Under the pieces are notes generated by a model. It worked only from the letters and a program-made list of their open reading frames with translations, was not told where the DNA came from and searched no databases. Position numbers and translations under genes: made by a program. Positions 33,616 through 45,639 of a stretch of DNA of 64,000 bases are shown here, piece after piece. Position 1 is the stretch's first letter. Every line of letters starts with the position of its first letter. The stretch lies in contig JAJHZJ010000220.1 of NCBI GenBank assembly GCA_023548195.1, positions 255,279 through 319,278 on the forward strand, written 5' to 3'. This DNA is from Bettongia penicillata ogilbyi. Taxonomy: Eukaryota; Chordata; Mammalia; Diprotodontia; Potoroidae.

Positions 33616-34717
33616 TCATTCTTGTGTTTGAAAGTCAAATTTTCTTTTCAGCTCTGGTCTTTTCATCAAGAATACTTGAAAGTCCTCTGTTTTATTGAAA
33701 GACCATATTTTCCTCTGAAGTGTTATACTCAGTTTTGCTGGGTAGGTGATTTTTGGTTTTAGTCCTAGTTCCTCTGACTTCTGGAATATCCTATTCCATG
33801 CCCCTCGATCCCTTAAAGTAGAAGCTCTTAGATCTTGTGTTATCCTGATTATATTTCCACAATACTGGAATTGTTCCTTTCTAGCTGCTTGCAATATTTT
33901 CTCCTTGACCTGGGAATTCTGGAATTTGGCCACAATGTTCCTAGGAGTTTCTCTTTTTGGATCTCTTTCAGGCAGTGATCAGTGGACTCCTTCAATACTT
34001 ATTTTGCCCTCTGGTTCTAGAATCTCAGGGTAGTTTTCCTTGACAATTTCATGAAAGAGGATGTCTAGGCTCTTTTTTGGATCATGGCTTTCAGGTAGTC
34101 CCATAGTTTTTAAATCGTCTCTCCTGGATATGTTTTCCAGGTCAGTTGTTTTTCCCATGAGATATTTAACATTCTTTTCCATTTTTTTCATTCTTTTGGT
34201 TTTGTTTAGTGATTTCTTGGTTTCTCAGAAAGTCATTAGCCTCCATCTGTTCCATTCTAATCTTGAGAGAACTATTTTCTTCAGTGAGCTTTTGCACCTC
34301 TTTTTCCATTTGGCTAATTTTGCTTTTGAAAGCATTCTTCTCCTCATTGGCTTTTTGAACCTCTTTTGCCAATTGAGTGAGCCTATTTTTCAAGGTGTTA
34401 TTTTCTTCAGCATTTTTTTGGGTCTCCTTTAGCAAGGTATTGACCCGTTTTTCATGCTTTTCTTGCATCTCTCTCATTTCTCTTCCCAGTTTTTCCTCCA
34501 CCTGTCTAACTTGATTTTCAAAATTATTTTTGAGCTCTTCCATGGCCTGAGCCCATTGAATATCTATTTCAGTTGTTTGGGATATAGAAGCCTTGACTTC
34601 TATGCCTTTCCCTGATGGTAAGCATTGTTCTTCCTCATCAGAAAGGAAAATAGGAAACATCTGTTCACCAAGAAAGTAACCTTCTATGGTCTTATTTTTC
34701 TTCCTTTTTCTAGGCAT
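33616..34717 (-). pseudogene. HAL1 ORF1 (L1 ORF1p-like), broken in three pieces
   Basis: The product is related to L1 ORF1p, a trimeric RNA-binding chaperone. The start at 34717 reads M-P-R-K-R-K-K-N-K-T, a basic N-terminus. Residues ~60-170 are a long heptad coiled coil rich in Glu, Lys and Gln (34166-34540). The frame then shifts at a T7 run (34182-34188 on +), where the sister copy has six T. The second piece (33979-34191) holds the RNA-recognition-like region with G-L-P-E-S-H-D and ends at TGA. The third piece (33616-33933) has K-E-K-I-L-Q-A-A-R-K, I-R-I-T-Q-D and S-Y/T-Y-P-A-K-L-S, the conserved C-terminal domain. Joined, it has the length and domain order of L1 ORF1p, but as it stands it is dead. 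Confidence 0.85.
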
Positions 34718-35394
34718 TTTCCCAGCCAGTTACTTGACTTCTGAGATTCCTCTCCACCCCTGCCTAGATCTACCCAGCTGATGCTTGGGGTCTGAGATTC
34801 AAATGCTGCTCCCCAGACTCAGGGCTTTCAGTGGTAGGTGTGACTGTTATTCAATGTGAGCTTAAGTTCTGGTGCTGGGGTGGGGGCAGGGCCACCTCCC
34901 AGCCTCAGTTCCCTCAGGGGGTTTATGCAGAGATCTTCAGTAATGGCCCTGAGCTCCTGCCTCCTCCGGGAGCTCCTGTCTGCTGCCTCCCCCTCCGCTT
35001 CCTCCTCAGGGGGTCTGAGCCACGGAGACACCCTACTACCCTCTTAGCCAGTCCAGAAGGCTATCTCACTGACCTGTAGTGCCTGTGGGTGGAGGGACAC
35101 TCATGGCTGCCGCAGATTCCGTTCTGGAAGCCTGCTCGGATCTGCTCCTCTGGGACCACACTTCCAGGGCAGGGACTCCGCTCCACATCTGGTGCGTGTC
35201 AGACCTTTGGGGTCAGTTTTTCAGGGCTCTCTGGAGCAGAAATCTCCTCCACTCTGCTGCTGCGTGGCTTCCACTGCTCCAGAACCCATTGGGAGTTCTT
35301 TCCATAGGTAATTGATGGACTGTGAGTTTAGAGCTTGCATATGTGAGTCTTTCTACTCCGCCATCTTGGCTCCTCCCCCCAATAATAGACTTCT

Positions 35395-36735
35395 ACAGAT
35401 TAAAAAACATATTTTCTGTCCTAACAATTTTAAGTCTTGGAATGAGATAAGAACTACTTAGAAGTTCTTTTTTATTTGTTTGTCTTGTTTAGTTTAGTTT
35501 TTAACTCACACATAGGTCTTTATGCCAGGGGATTCACAAGGGAGTAGAGGGAATTTGTCAACAGAAAAAAAAAAAAAAAGAAATAAATGTGTAGCATGCA
35601 TTAACTGAACAAAAAGATATATTTCTCTAGGAACTTTACTAAAGCATACTATAAACGTATACACAAAAAGCATACTATATACATATACATATATACGTGT
35701 ATGTGTGTACGTAAATTCAAATACAAAAATGCATATATATATATACATATATTTATATACACAAACTATAAATGTGGCTTACAGGTGAAAATTTCACTTC
35801 TGCAAAGAAACTTTCCATTAAAACTCTGATGGAGAGAATAGTTTCTGGCTGAGAATAATAGAGACAATGGTAACACGAAGGAAAAGATTAGCAAGTTCCT
35901 GTGTGTCTTTGGATATTTTTTCAGTGTTATAGGGCTCTCACATAATTGAGCAGGGCCTGGTGTGGTCATGACCTTCCTTAAACTGAATAATAAGTAAATC
36001 AATATTTGGTGCTTACATCATGAAACTCTAAGGGCCATGACTGCCGGGGCAGGGGTGGGTAGGTCAGCATTTTTAATATAATAGGAAAGATAATATATAA
36101 ATATATATGTTACAATTAGTAATTGAATGGGGGAAAGAGCTGCTTTAGACAAAATTATATAACAGATTGGAATATAAAAACATCATTTTCAGATATAACA
36201 TTTAAATTATTGGCAATGCAAACATGTTAGGGTGGACAAATACAAACTATTTTCTTAAGAATGAATCAACAAAACTTAAAAACTAATGGATGGGGGCAGT
36301 AAAGGAGAGAGGGGTCAAGAGTACATCCCAATGTCTAATTACAGGTAAGGCAAGGGGAGAATTGAAAGCATAGAAAAAGTAATGAGTTGCATGAATGGAG
36401 AAGAATGGTCACTGTAGAAGAAAAATCAAACTCAGGAAGAGGGAAGTAAAGAATGAGTCAGAAGGAGAAGAGAACTTAATCTAATCCATGTCATGTAAGT
36501 GAAAACTTTAGAATTGAAATTAAATACAAATAACTATTTCCTAATTATTATGATTATTAATCATTAGAATGTTAGGAGATTTGTAAGAAGTGTTTTTAAT
36601 AAAACTTAAATATATATTTATATATAGATATATAAATATATATGTATATATACATGTTTTTCATATATATACATATATATATCAAACTAAGTGCAAAATT
36701 ATGAAGTGTAAGCTCTCAGTATGTTACAATGGAAA
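35395..36735. other. Unassigned sequence with AT-rich microsatellites
   Basis: TATA/CATA tracts lie at about 35650-35765 and 36600-36690. The rest shows no gene or confident repeat. Frames across the tracts are repeat translations. Confidence 0.35.
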
Positions 36736-36739
36736 GACT

Positions 36740-36890
36740 CTCTCTGAAGATAGAAGATCTGAGTTCTATTCCTACCTTTTCAATGTACACCTTGGATAAA
36801 TCACTAACTTTACTTTGGCCTTAGTTTCCTCAAATGGAAATAATGGAATAGGATTAGGTGGCCTGTGAAATCACTATCTAAAACAGCTTT
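36740..36890 (+). repeat. MIR-like SINE fragment
   Basis: AGATCTGAGTTCTATTCCTACC, ACCTTGGATAAATCACTAAC and GGCCTTAGTTTCCTCAAATGG follow the MIR core. Confidence 0.6.
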
Positions 36891-37249
36891 CTTATTCAAG
36901 GAAGACACTTTTCCATTTCGTTCACCGTTTTGGCAACTTCCTTCCCTAAAATATCCTATCCCTCAATTCTGTTATGGTCTAAGAATAGTGAACTCTCCTA
37001 TGCAATTGCAGAGTGATAGGTTATCATTGTAATATCAACAGCTTTTGGAATTCCTATCAGGCTCCAAAATATCAACACTTAATTGGGACTGCAAGTAAGC
37101 CCACTCCTTAAAATATGAGTACTGAAGAATATGGAGTGAAGGTGGAATATTTCATCTAGCTCTTCAGCAAAGACTGAACATTGCTTCCATATTGTAAGTG
37201 CTTAGTAAATATTGATCAATTGATCGATTATTGTAGCTTTATATAGCTT

Positions 37250-37400
37250 TTTGAGAAACAGGAGACTTAAGTTTTCATTTCAGTTGTACCATTATTTAGC
37301 ATCATCGGCCTGGTATATTACATGGCCACCCTGAATCTTAATTTTTTCATTCATAAAATGAAGGATATGAATTTATAGATGCTTCAAGAGATTAGTCATA
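37250..37400 (+). repeat. MIR-like SINE fragment
   Basis: GAGACTTAAGTTTTCATTTCAG, a degraded middle, and TTCATTCATAAAATGAAGGATATG resemble a MIR in the + direction. Confidence 0.45.
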
Positions 37401-37899
37401 TGAGTAATCATTTCCACCACAGGTACAGAGTGAAATCCACTATTCTCTTTTTATGCTATATATTTCTTCACTTGTCTTCCATAAAATCTTTGACATGTAG
37501 ATCAGAAGTGCTAAACTCCTGGTGTATGAGGCATGCACACTAGGACCTGGAGTAGGGCCCCAAGCAGATAAGAATGAAACTGGGAAATGTTTAACAAATG
37601 ATAAAAATGCAATGCAATGTATATACTGCAAATTTGTGGTTTTCTGCATCAATAGGCAGCTACAGAGATCAGTTTCTATTTGACTTTCATGCCACTGATG
37701 AGGAAGATTTATCTAATATGTTGGAGGAATATGATTTATTCCTAATATTATTTATCTAATATGTTTTATGTATTTCATCATTTTTATGCCAGTGGAACTT
37801 TTAATTTATTCATCTTTTATCCCTTGCTGTCATTATCTGATTAGCCTTTTTTTCTGTACATAAAGGTCTTTGACTAGTACTTTATATAGTGTAAAACTC

Positions 37900-38095
37900 T
37901 GTGATCATCATAAGAGTCATCTGAGATAGATATTTTCATCACCCTCATTATATAGATAAGAGAACTGAACCTAAGCGAGATTCAGTGATTTGCTTTGGGT
38001 CATAAAACTTTTAAGGTAGGATTAAGATAGGATTCAAACTCAGGTATTCCTTCCTCCAAGTACTTAACTCCATCTATTATCCCACCTAGAAGCTG
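37900..38095 (-). repeat. MIR-like SINE, minus strand
   Basis: On + it reads as a reversed MIR: ATTTTCATCACCCTCATTATATAG, GAGAACTGAACCTAAGCGAG, GATTTGCTTTGGGTCATAAAAC, GATTCAAACTCAGGTATTCC. Confidence 0.7.
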
Positions 38096-38762
38096 ACATA
38101 TTATAGTGTATCTACCATGAGTTTATCCATTGCCTGTTTTAGGCTTTTCAGTTTTGATTCTGCAACGGTCTTACATAATTCAAAATCACATAGAATTACT
38201 ATTTAAAACTTTGTATTAATAAAATGGGTTTAAAGATGTGTAAGGATTTTGACATGACTGAAACTGCTACACAATATATTTGAACCCAACTAAAAACAAA
38301 CAGACAGTCTTTCTTCTAAGTTTTGAAACTTCTGATCTAGTTGTTTTTTTTTTTTAATTTTCCTACATCTCACCAAAAAAAAGCCCTTGAAGTAAACTGA
38401 GTAATACAGAAACCTGTGAATCTCTGGGATGAGATTGACTCTTCCAACAGTCATTTGGCAAGAAATAAATAGAAACAAAAAAAAAAAGACTTTTATAACC
38501 CTGATAGCTATGTTTTGTCTCAGTCAATTAAACAACATATAGTTCACCACAATTTATGATCAGCTGCTAGTTACTTTGCCAAAAACTTTTCTATTGAGCC
38601 ACCTTATATTCTTACTAGCCAAAAGTTATTAGAAGAATGTATGACAAGCATAAGTTCATGGAAACTGGTCTAAAATGTCCAGTTCCCTATAGGTAAAGCA
38701 AAAGTAAAGTGGTTAGGTAAAAATGATGCAACCAGTAATCAATTAAACCTTCCTGTAATTGT
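38096..38762. other. Unassigned sequence
   Basis: No supported gene or repeat; the last bases are the target of the next HAL1 insertion. Confidence 0.3.
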
Positions 38763-39611
38763 AAAATCTTGTTTCATTTTTTTTTTATTTTTTATTAAAA
38801 AATTTATTTATTTAACTTTTTACATTCACTTACACAAAATTTTGGGTTCCAAATTTTCTCCCCACTTGTCCTCTCCCCCCCAATACACCAAGCATTCTAA
38901 TTTCCCCTGTCACCAATCTTCCCTCTCTTCTATCATCCCTCCCTTCTCTTGTCTCCATCTTCTCTTTTATCCTATAGGGCCAGATGACTTTCTATTCCCC
39001 TTAAACTCTATTTCTTATTTCCTAGTAGCAAGAACAATACTAAACAGTTGTTCCTAAAACTTTGAGTTCCTACTTTCCCTATCTCTCCCTCCCCACCCAT
39101 TCCCTTTGGGAAGGCAGGCAATTCAATATAGGCCCTATCTGTGTAGTTTTGCAAATGACTTCAATAATAGTCATGTTGTGTAAGACTAACTGTATTTCCC
39201 TCCATCCTATTCTGCCCCCCATTGCTTCTATTCTCTCTTTTAATCCTGTCCCGCCCCGAGTGTTGACTTCAAATTGCTCCCTCCTCCCATTGCCCTCCCT
39301 TCCATCATCCCCCCCCACCTTGCTTATCTCCTTCTCCCCCACTTTCCTGTATTGTAAGATAGGTTTTCATACCAAAAGGAGTGTGCATTTTATTCTTTCC
39401 TTTAGTCGAATGTGATGAGACTAAACTTCATTTTTTTCTCTCAGCTCTCCTCTTTTCCCCTCCACTCAAAAGTCTCCTGCTTGCCTCTTCTATGAGAGAT
39501 AATTTGCCCCATTCCATTTCTCCCTCTCTCCTCCCAATACATTTCTCTCTCACAACTTAACTTCATTATTTTTAAGATGTGATCCCATCCTATTCAATTC
39601 ACTCTGTGCTC

Positions 39612-39700
39612 TCTGTCTCTGTGTGTGCGTGCATGTGTGTATGTGTGTGAGTGTGCACATGTGTACGTGTGTGTGCGTATGTGTGTGTGTATGTGTGTAA
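39612..39700. repeat. TG microsatellite inside the HAL1 3' region
   Basis: Same position and pattern as 33395-33482 in the sister element. Confidence 0.85.
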
Positions 39701-40196
39701 TCCTACCAACTACCCAGACACTGAAAAGTTTCAAGAGTTACAAATATTGTCTTTCCACGTAGGAATGTAAACAGTTCAACTTTAGTAAGTACCTGATGAC
39801 TTCTCTTTGCTGTTTACTTTTTCATGCTTCCTCTCATTCTTGTGTTTGAAAGTCAAATTTTCTTTTTAGCTCTGGTCATTTCATCAAGAATGCTTGAAAG
39901 TCCTCTATTTCATTGAAAGACCATTTTTTCCCCCGAAGTACTATTCTCAGTTTTGCTGGATAGGTGATTCCTAGTTTTAGCCCTTGTTCCTTTGACTTCT
40001 GGAATATCCTGTTCCACACCCATCAATCCCTTAATGTAGAAGCTGCTAGATCTTGTGTTATCCTGATTTTATTTCCACAATACTGGAGTTGTTTCTTTCT
40101 AGCTGCTTGCAATATTTTCTCCTTGACCTGGGAATTCTGGAATTTGGCCACAATGTTCCTAGGAGTTTCTCTTTTTGGATCTCTTTCAGGCAGTGA

Positions 40197-40646
40197 TCAG
40201 TGGATTCCTTCAATACTTATTTTGCCCTCTGGTTCTAGAATATCAGGGCAGTTTTCCTTGACAATTTCATGAAAGAGGATGTCTAGGCTCTTTTTTCGAT
40301 CATGGCTTTCAGGTAGTCCCATAGTTTTTAAATTGTCTCTCCTGGATCTGTTTTCCAGGTCAGTTGTTTTTCCCATGAGATATTTCACATTATCTTCCAT
40401 TTTTTCATTCTTTTGGTTTTGTTTGGTGATTTCTTGGTTTCTCAGAAAGTCATTAGACTCCATCTCTTCCATTCTAATTTTGAGAGAACTATTTTCTTCA
40501 GTGAGCTTTTGAACCTCTTTTTCCTTTTGGTTAATTCTGCTTTTGAAAGCATTCCTCTCCTCATCCCTGAAGCCTGCTCGGATCTGCTCCTCTTGGTGCC
40601 ATGTGGCCAGGGCAGTGCTGGGCTCTGCTCTGGGTCTGGTGTGCAA
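40197..40646 (-). pseudogene. HAL1 ORF1 C-terminal half fused to a 5'UTR-derived start
   Basis: An open frame of 149 codons. The first ~27 residues (M-H-T-R-P-R-A-E-P...) come from former 5'UTR. From E-R-N-A-F-K-S-R on it is ORF1 coiled coil and middle domain, ending with E-G-K-I-S-I-E-G-I-H and TGA at the site also mutated in the sister copy. The deletion fused these parts in frame. The conserved C-terminal piece continues in the same frame after the stop (to ~39840) with further stops. Whether it is translated is unknown. Confidence 0.6.
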
Positions 40647-41089
40647 CGAACCTTTGGTGTCAGTTTTTCAGGGCTCTCTGGAACAGAAATCTCCTCCACT
40701 CCGTTGTTGTGTGGCTTCCTCTGCTCCTGAATTTGTTGGGAGTTCCTCTTTACAGGTAATTTATGGGCTGTGGGTTCAGAGCTAGCATATGTGAATCATT
40801 CTACTCCACCATCTTGTCTCCTCCCCCCCCAAAAAATCTTGTTTCTTAGGTATAATGTTCCAGTTACAATTACATGGTCAGTATTCAATTGCAATTGAAC
40901 TAGACACTTTTAAACTAGGAATATTTCTCTGTGTGCACTCTTCTTTTTCTACAGACAATTCAGTTATTTTAAATCCTATGTACTTTTTTGTAATCTAACA
41001 TCAAAGTAGGTTACAGAGTATTTGTTTTGCTCAAGGCTTTAAAATCAAAGGATAACATGTATATTTTTTAAAAGTTTATCTTTTGTCCA

Positions 41090-42065
41090 CAAAGTTTTTT
41101 TTTAATTTAATTATACTATTTGTTTTCAGTTTTCAATAATCACTTCCTTCCGTAAGTCTTAAATTTGAAATGGAGTTATAGAGAAGTAGGTAGTCATCCC
41201 TTCACAACAGCAGTAATAATATTGATATGTTTCTTTTTATTCTCTATCCCTTAGCAAGATGTGAAAATGTGTGGAACTGAGGCAGTGAAAGACTGCAGGG
41301 GAGGTGGATGTTGAGAAATCCCTTATCCTTACTTGTTTTCTATTTTTTAAATAGATTATTTATTTTTCACATGCTTTTCCTTGTAAGTTTTGAGTCCTTA
41401 ACTCATTTCCTCCTTCTCACACCAAGTCTCTTAATTATCTGTTTGACTTAATCCACTGAATAAAAAATGGCACACTATTCCAGTACTTTTCACTCCATTA
41501 TTTTTGTCAAAACAATAACAACAACACCATGTAGGATTATGAGTCAGAAATAACTTACAACAACAACCAAAATCGTATGCCAAAACTTATCTAGCACTTC
41601 CCCAATTGATGAATACCACTGTAATTTCCAATTCTTTGCCATCACAAAAAGAGTTGCTATGAATATTTTTGTACATATAGATTCTTTTCCCTTTTCTTTA
41701 ATCTCTTTGAGATACAGACTTAATATTGGTAGATCAAAGGACACAAGCACTTTCATGCCCCTCTGGGCCTCATTCCAAATTATTCTCCAAATGGATTGGG
41801 TAAGTTCACAGGTCCAACAACAGTTCATTAGTGCACCTAATTGTCCCTCATCTTCTCCAGCATTTCTTATTTTTGATAGTTGTGAGATGGTACGTCAGAA
41901 GTGTTTTAATTTCCATTTCTCTTACCAATAGTTTTAGAGAATTTTTTTTCATATGACTATAGATAGCTTTGATTTCTTCTTCTGAAAAGTGCCTGTTCAT
42001 GTCATTTGACCATTTATCAATTAAGGAACAGCTCTTAGTTTTATAAATTTGACTCAGTTCTAAAT
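41090..42065 (-). repeat. L1 3' part (ORF2 C-terminus and 3'UTR), minus strand
   Basis: The 42065-41560 stretch is the L1 ORF2 tail on - (on +: CCTGTTCATGTCATTTGACC, TTCTCCAGCATTTCTTATTTTTG, CTTCCCCAATTGATG). 41345-41420 and 41095-41150 both look like L1 3' ends, so two insertions may overlap here. 41175-41345 is unassigned. Confidence 0.7.
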
Positions 42066-42083
42066 CAGTATATATTTGAATAA

Positions 42084-42318
42084 AAGTCTGGTAAGGCTTT
42101 ATGCAGTGAATAGAGTTTTAGGACTAGAGACAGGGAGACCTGAGTTCAAATAGAGGCACCCTAGAAAAGTCACTTAACTCATTTTCCTTATTTCACTGGA
42201 AAAAGAAATGGCAGACACTATGGTATCTTTGCCACAAAACCCTATGGACAGTATTTGTGTGCTATGGTTCACAGAGGTACAGAGTCAAACATGACTGTAT
42301 AATTGAACAACAACATAT
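42084..42318 (+). mobile_element. tRNA-derived marsupial SINE between L1 parts
   Basis: Degraded head GGTAAGGCTTTATGCAGTGAATAGAG, then GACCTGAGTTCAAATAGAGG, AAAAGTCACTTAACTC, AGAAATGGCAGACACT, AAACATGACTGTATAATTGAACAACAACA. It sits between the 5' and 3' parts of an L1 on the opposite strand. Confidence 0.8.
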
Positions 42319-42319
42319 A

Positions 42320-42672
42320 TTGGAGAAACAAAGTTTTTTTCTGGGAAATATGCTGTAATTATTTTTTGATATAACTTTATTATCTATAATACTTTTAGCA
42401 AAATGTAATTTCACTGACTATCTCCTTTAAGTAGGTCTTTTTCCTTTTGTTTTCTCTGAGATCAAAATTGCTACCTCTTCCTTTTTTTTATTTTTTTAGA
42501 TTCTGATTCATTGCTTTATTTTTACTCTATATGTGTTTTTCTGTTTCAAATGTGCCTTTTGTAAACAATATATTGCTGAATTCTAGTTTTTAATCCATTC
42601 TATCTGCTTCCATGTTCTGTGTGATCTCATTCCGTTCACATTCACAACTATTTCATCCCAATATCACATTTC

Positions 42673-42759
<87 letters not shown>

Positions 42760-44770
42760 CTCTCTCCTCAAAAATCTATTTTTCTCCTACCAAGTGCCTT
42801 CCTTAATCCACCTCTAATTTATCATCAGTCCATCTCCTTTTTAATTCCTTACACTATTTTCCTATTGACATATAGCCTTCCTTCTATGAACTAATTCTAA
42901 TATAAGTGAGGCTCAAGTATTGCCTGCCACCCCCAATTTTCCTATCCATTATAGAACTTCTGCCTTGCATGCTTTCTTATGTGAGAAAATTTTCTTTTTT
43001 TTACTTCTCCTTGCCCCTTTCTTCCAGCACATCCCTCTTCCTCCCCCTTTCTTTTTTTTGAGATCATTCTAGCGCAGGTGACTCGCATTCATGCCTTCCA
43101 TTTCAAATTCTTTTAACAATCTTAATGATTATGAAGTTCCTAGGAGTTACATATAACATCTTCCCATATAGGAATGTAAATAATTTAAGTTTATTGAGTC
43201 CTTTATGATCACTCTTTCATGTTCCCCTTTCTATGCTTCTCTTCAGTCTTAATGTCATATTTTTTTTTGGCTTTTTTTCACTAGGAATACTTAAAAGTAC
43301 TCTTACTTAACTATTTTTTTCATCTCAAGGATTGTATTTAATTGGTTTTTTTTTGTTTGTTTGTTTGTTTTTCTGGGTAGGTGATTCTTGTTTGTAATCC
43401 TAGCTCCTTCACCTTCCAGAACATTATATTCTGAGCCCTCCACTCTTTCAGTGTGGAAGTTGCTAAATCTTCTTTGATTCTGACTGTGGTTCCACAGTAT
43501 TTGACCTGTTTCTTTCTGGTTGCCTATAATATTTTCTCCTTGACCTAGGAGCTCTAGTATTTGGCTGTAGTGTTCCTGGAAACTTTCATTTTGGTCTGTC
43601 TTTCAATAGGTGATCAGTGGATTCTTTTAATTTCTATGATACCTTCTGGATCTAAGACATTGGAACAGTTTTCCTTGATAATCAATCGCTTGAAATATAC
43701 CTAGGCTCTTTCATGGATCATCACTTTTATTCTCAAATCATCTCTCCTTAATCTTTTTTCCAGGTAATTTGTTTTTCTGATAGGATATTTGATGTTCTTC
43801 CTTTTTTTTCTTTTCCTTACTTTTATTCCTTCTTGATTGCTCATTAAATTAATAGCTTCCACTTGCTCAATTATAATTTTTAAAAAATAATTTTCTTCAA
43901 TGACATTTTGTGGGCTACCTCCTCCTCTGAATTAGGCCAGTTCTACTTTCTAAGGAATTCTTTGCTTCAGTGACTTTTTGTACTATCTTTTCCATTTAGC
44001 CTGTTCTCTTTAAAAAAATTCTTTTTTCAATTTTTGTGTTTTTTTTTTTTAAATCATTAGCCCAATTCTGCTTTTTAATGTGTTATTTTCTTCAGGATTT
44101 TGTGCCTCTTTTACTCAGTTCTCTTTTTTTCTATTTTTTATCACTATCTTTTTTCCCCCAGTTTTGCCTCTAGAACTTATCTTACTCTTTATCTCTTCTG
44201 GGAATTTTTGTTTGCTATAGGTCAAATTGGCATTTTTCTTTGATGGTTTTTATAGCTCTTTTTAGTCTTTTGTCTTCCTCTGGTTTTGTGTCTTGGTCTT
44301 CCTTGCCACCATAGTAGCTTTTTGTGATTAATTTGTTGTTATTGCTGTCATTGTTGTTTTCTTATTTTTCAAGCCTATTTCTTGTCTTTGAACTTTATGT
44401 ATAATTTTGGTTCTGCTCATCTGAGGGTGGAGAAGCACTGTCTCAAACTTCAGGTTTTTTGTGCTTTTGTTTTCAGATAGTTTTGAGAGTTTGCCAATTT
44501 CTGTTGCTTCCCAGATGTTCTGATTCTGAAAGAAATAAGGTCACTATTTTTTTTGGTCTGTGCTCTGGTCTTTACAAAGAAAGAGTCCTTGGGCCCTACA
44601 GTTGTATACACCAGCACTCCTCTCTTCTTTGGTATTGTGACCAGGGTCCCTCCTACCTTATATATTATTAGCAGCATTCCTCCCCACTCTGAAGCTTTGA
44701 TCTAGAATTGCACATTTGGCAATAGATTTGCCGATCAGCACCAGCTGGATTCAACACTAACCAAAGTTCC
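42320..44770 (-). repeat. L1 5' part: 5'UTR, ORF1 and start of ORF2, minus strand
   Basis: Read on -: 5'UTR from ~44770 to ~44160, ORF1 from ~44160 to ~43250 (coiled coil in 43800-44160, C-terminal domain around 43420-43620, matching 33700-33960 by eye), an inter-ORF spacer, and the ORF2 start with the GTGAATGTGAACGGAATG block (N-V-N-G motif) at ~42630. Similarity ends at ~42330, so nearly all of ORF2 is absent between this and 42065. All frames are broken. Confidence 0.75.
42676..42755. repeat. (TC)n microsatellite in the L1 ORF2 start
   Basis: A pure TC run inside the L1 fragment; it produces a Ser/Leu frame of no significance. Confidence 0.95.
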
Positions 44771-45228
44771 TCTGATAAGTATCTTATGCATCTATGAATA
44801 TTATAGTGTGATTATTAACACCTCATGAGAAAGACCAGAATCCTATGTACAAAGTTTATTTAGGACCTGAGATTCTGACTGATACCAGACAAATCCAAGT
44901 TTTCAACTAGTCTGGGCTACTGTGAAATGTGTGCCTTATGGTGGGCACAATGAAATCAAAGTTTGGGTAAGGTAAAATCAAATTCCACTAATATTTTTAG
45001 TATATCCCCCTTAAGATGTCCTTATTTGTATCTAAGGGTCCCTTTTCCTATCAAGACCAAGTTTGTGGCAAGTATTCTTATATAAGCAGCATGGATATTA
45101 AGGAAAAGAATCATGAATTAAGTCTGTCAATAAATACTGATTTATTAATTCCTTAATAGGTACCAAACACTATGGAAGAAAGCACTGAACATACAAAGCA
45201 AATGCAAAAAATTATAACAGCAAGCCCC
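44771..45228. other. Mostly unassigned; old dispersed-repeat traces
   Basis: 45120-45205 has a TCAATAAATACTGATTTATTAA ... ACCAAACACTATGGAAGAAAGCACTGA order typical of old mammalian repeats (cf. 52070-52170). Nothing else was recognised. Confidence 0.3.
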
Positions 45229-45470
45229 TAGCACTCCAAGGATGGCTGCTAGCACAGCTTCTTTGATCTGCTTTTCTTAAAGGAAAGGAAATTTTTAAAG
45301 GGGTCCACAATCTACGTTAATTACATTCACTAGTTAAGGGGAAAGGTTAGTGCTGTGAATGTGGAGAAAATACACACAGAAAATTCAAGCAGAGAAAATA
45401 ACATAAAGACCAACAGACAGGGCTCTGACTGCCTGAATCAAAGTAATATTGCTATATGCTTTACATACTT
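45229..45470 (+). repeat. Interspersed repeat of unknown family, shorter copy
   Basis: Similar to 26660-26900: GATCTGCTTTTCTTAAAGGAAAGG, GAGAAAATACACACAG, AAAGACCAACAGACAGGGCT, CTGACTGCCTGA. Family unknown. Confidence 0.5.
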
Positions 45471-45639
45471 CTCTGTATCAAGAGACCCTATCAAGGCTGA
45501 GCAGTTAGGAGATCTGAACATATGGTTACTCAGAATTTCAACGTGGGAATCACAAGGTCCTTCTTGGAAGATTAAAATAACCATTGTCATTGTTTCACAG
45601 AGTATATGAGAGTCTACAAAGGTGTAAACAACCCCCAAA

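Larger units (their letters stand above)
33007..35380 (-). mobile_element. HAL1-type element, young copy, 3'-truncated
   Basis: The 5' end is GGGGGGAGGAGCCAAGATGGCG (minus strand, ending at 35380). A GC-rich 5'UTR of ~660 bp, an ORF1 starting at 34717, and a 3' region with a TG/CA tract follow, with no ORF2. Compared with the 38776-40832 copy it lacks the last ~450 bp and has no A tail, stopping at 33007. Flanks AATATTAGAATTCT (32997-33010) and AATAATAGACTTCT (35381-35394) match at 12 of 14 positions and may be a diverged TSD overlapping TTCT microhomology. It is one of the least decayed elements in the window. Confidence 0.85.
38776..40832 (-). mobile_element. HAL1-type element with internal deletion and intact TSD
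   Basis: A minus-strand HAL1 with a T-rich (A-tail) end from 38776, a complete 3'UTR, a TG tract (39612-39700), the C-terminal half of ORF1 and part of the 5'UTR. Near 40565 sequence corresponding to about 34345-35125 of the sister copy (~780 bp: ORF1 start, half the coiled coil, inner 5'UTR) is missing. Perfect 13-bp flanks AAAATCTTGTTTC at 38763-38775 and 40833-40845 are the TSD, so the deletion was already in the RNA that inserted or arose during insertion. Perfect TSDs and low divergence suggest a young insertion. Confidence 0.92.

Noticed and set aside
34831..35315. GC-rich block with several open frames, possibly a CpG island or first exon
   Set aside because: It is the GC-rich 5'UTR of a HAL1 element on the minus strand; matching pieces occur in the 38776-40832 copy.
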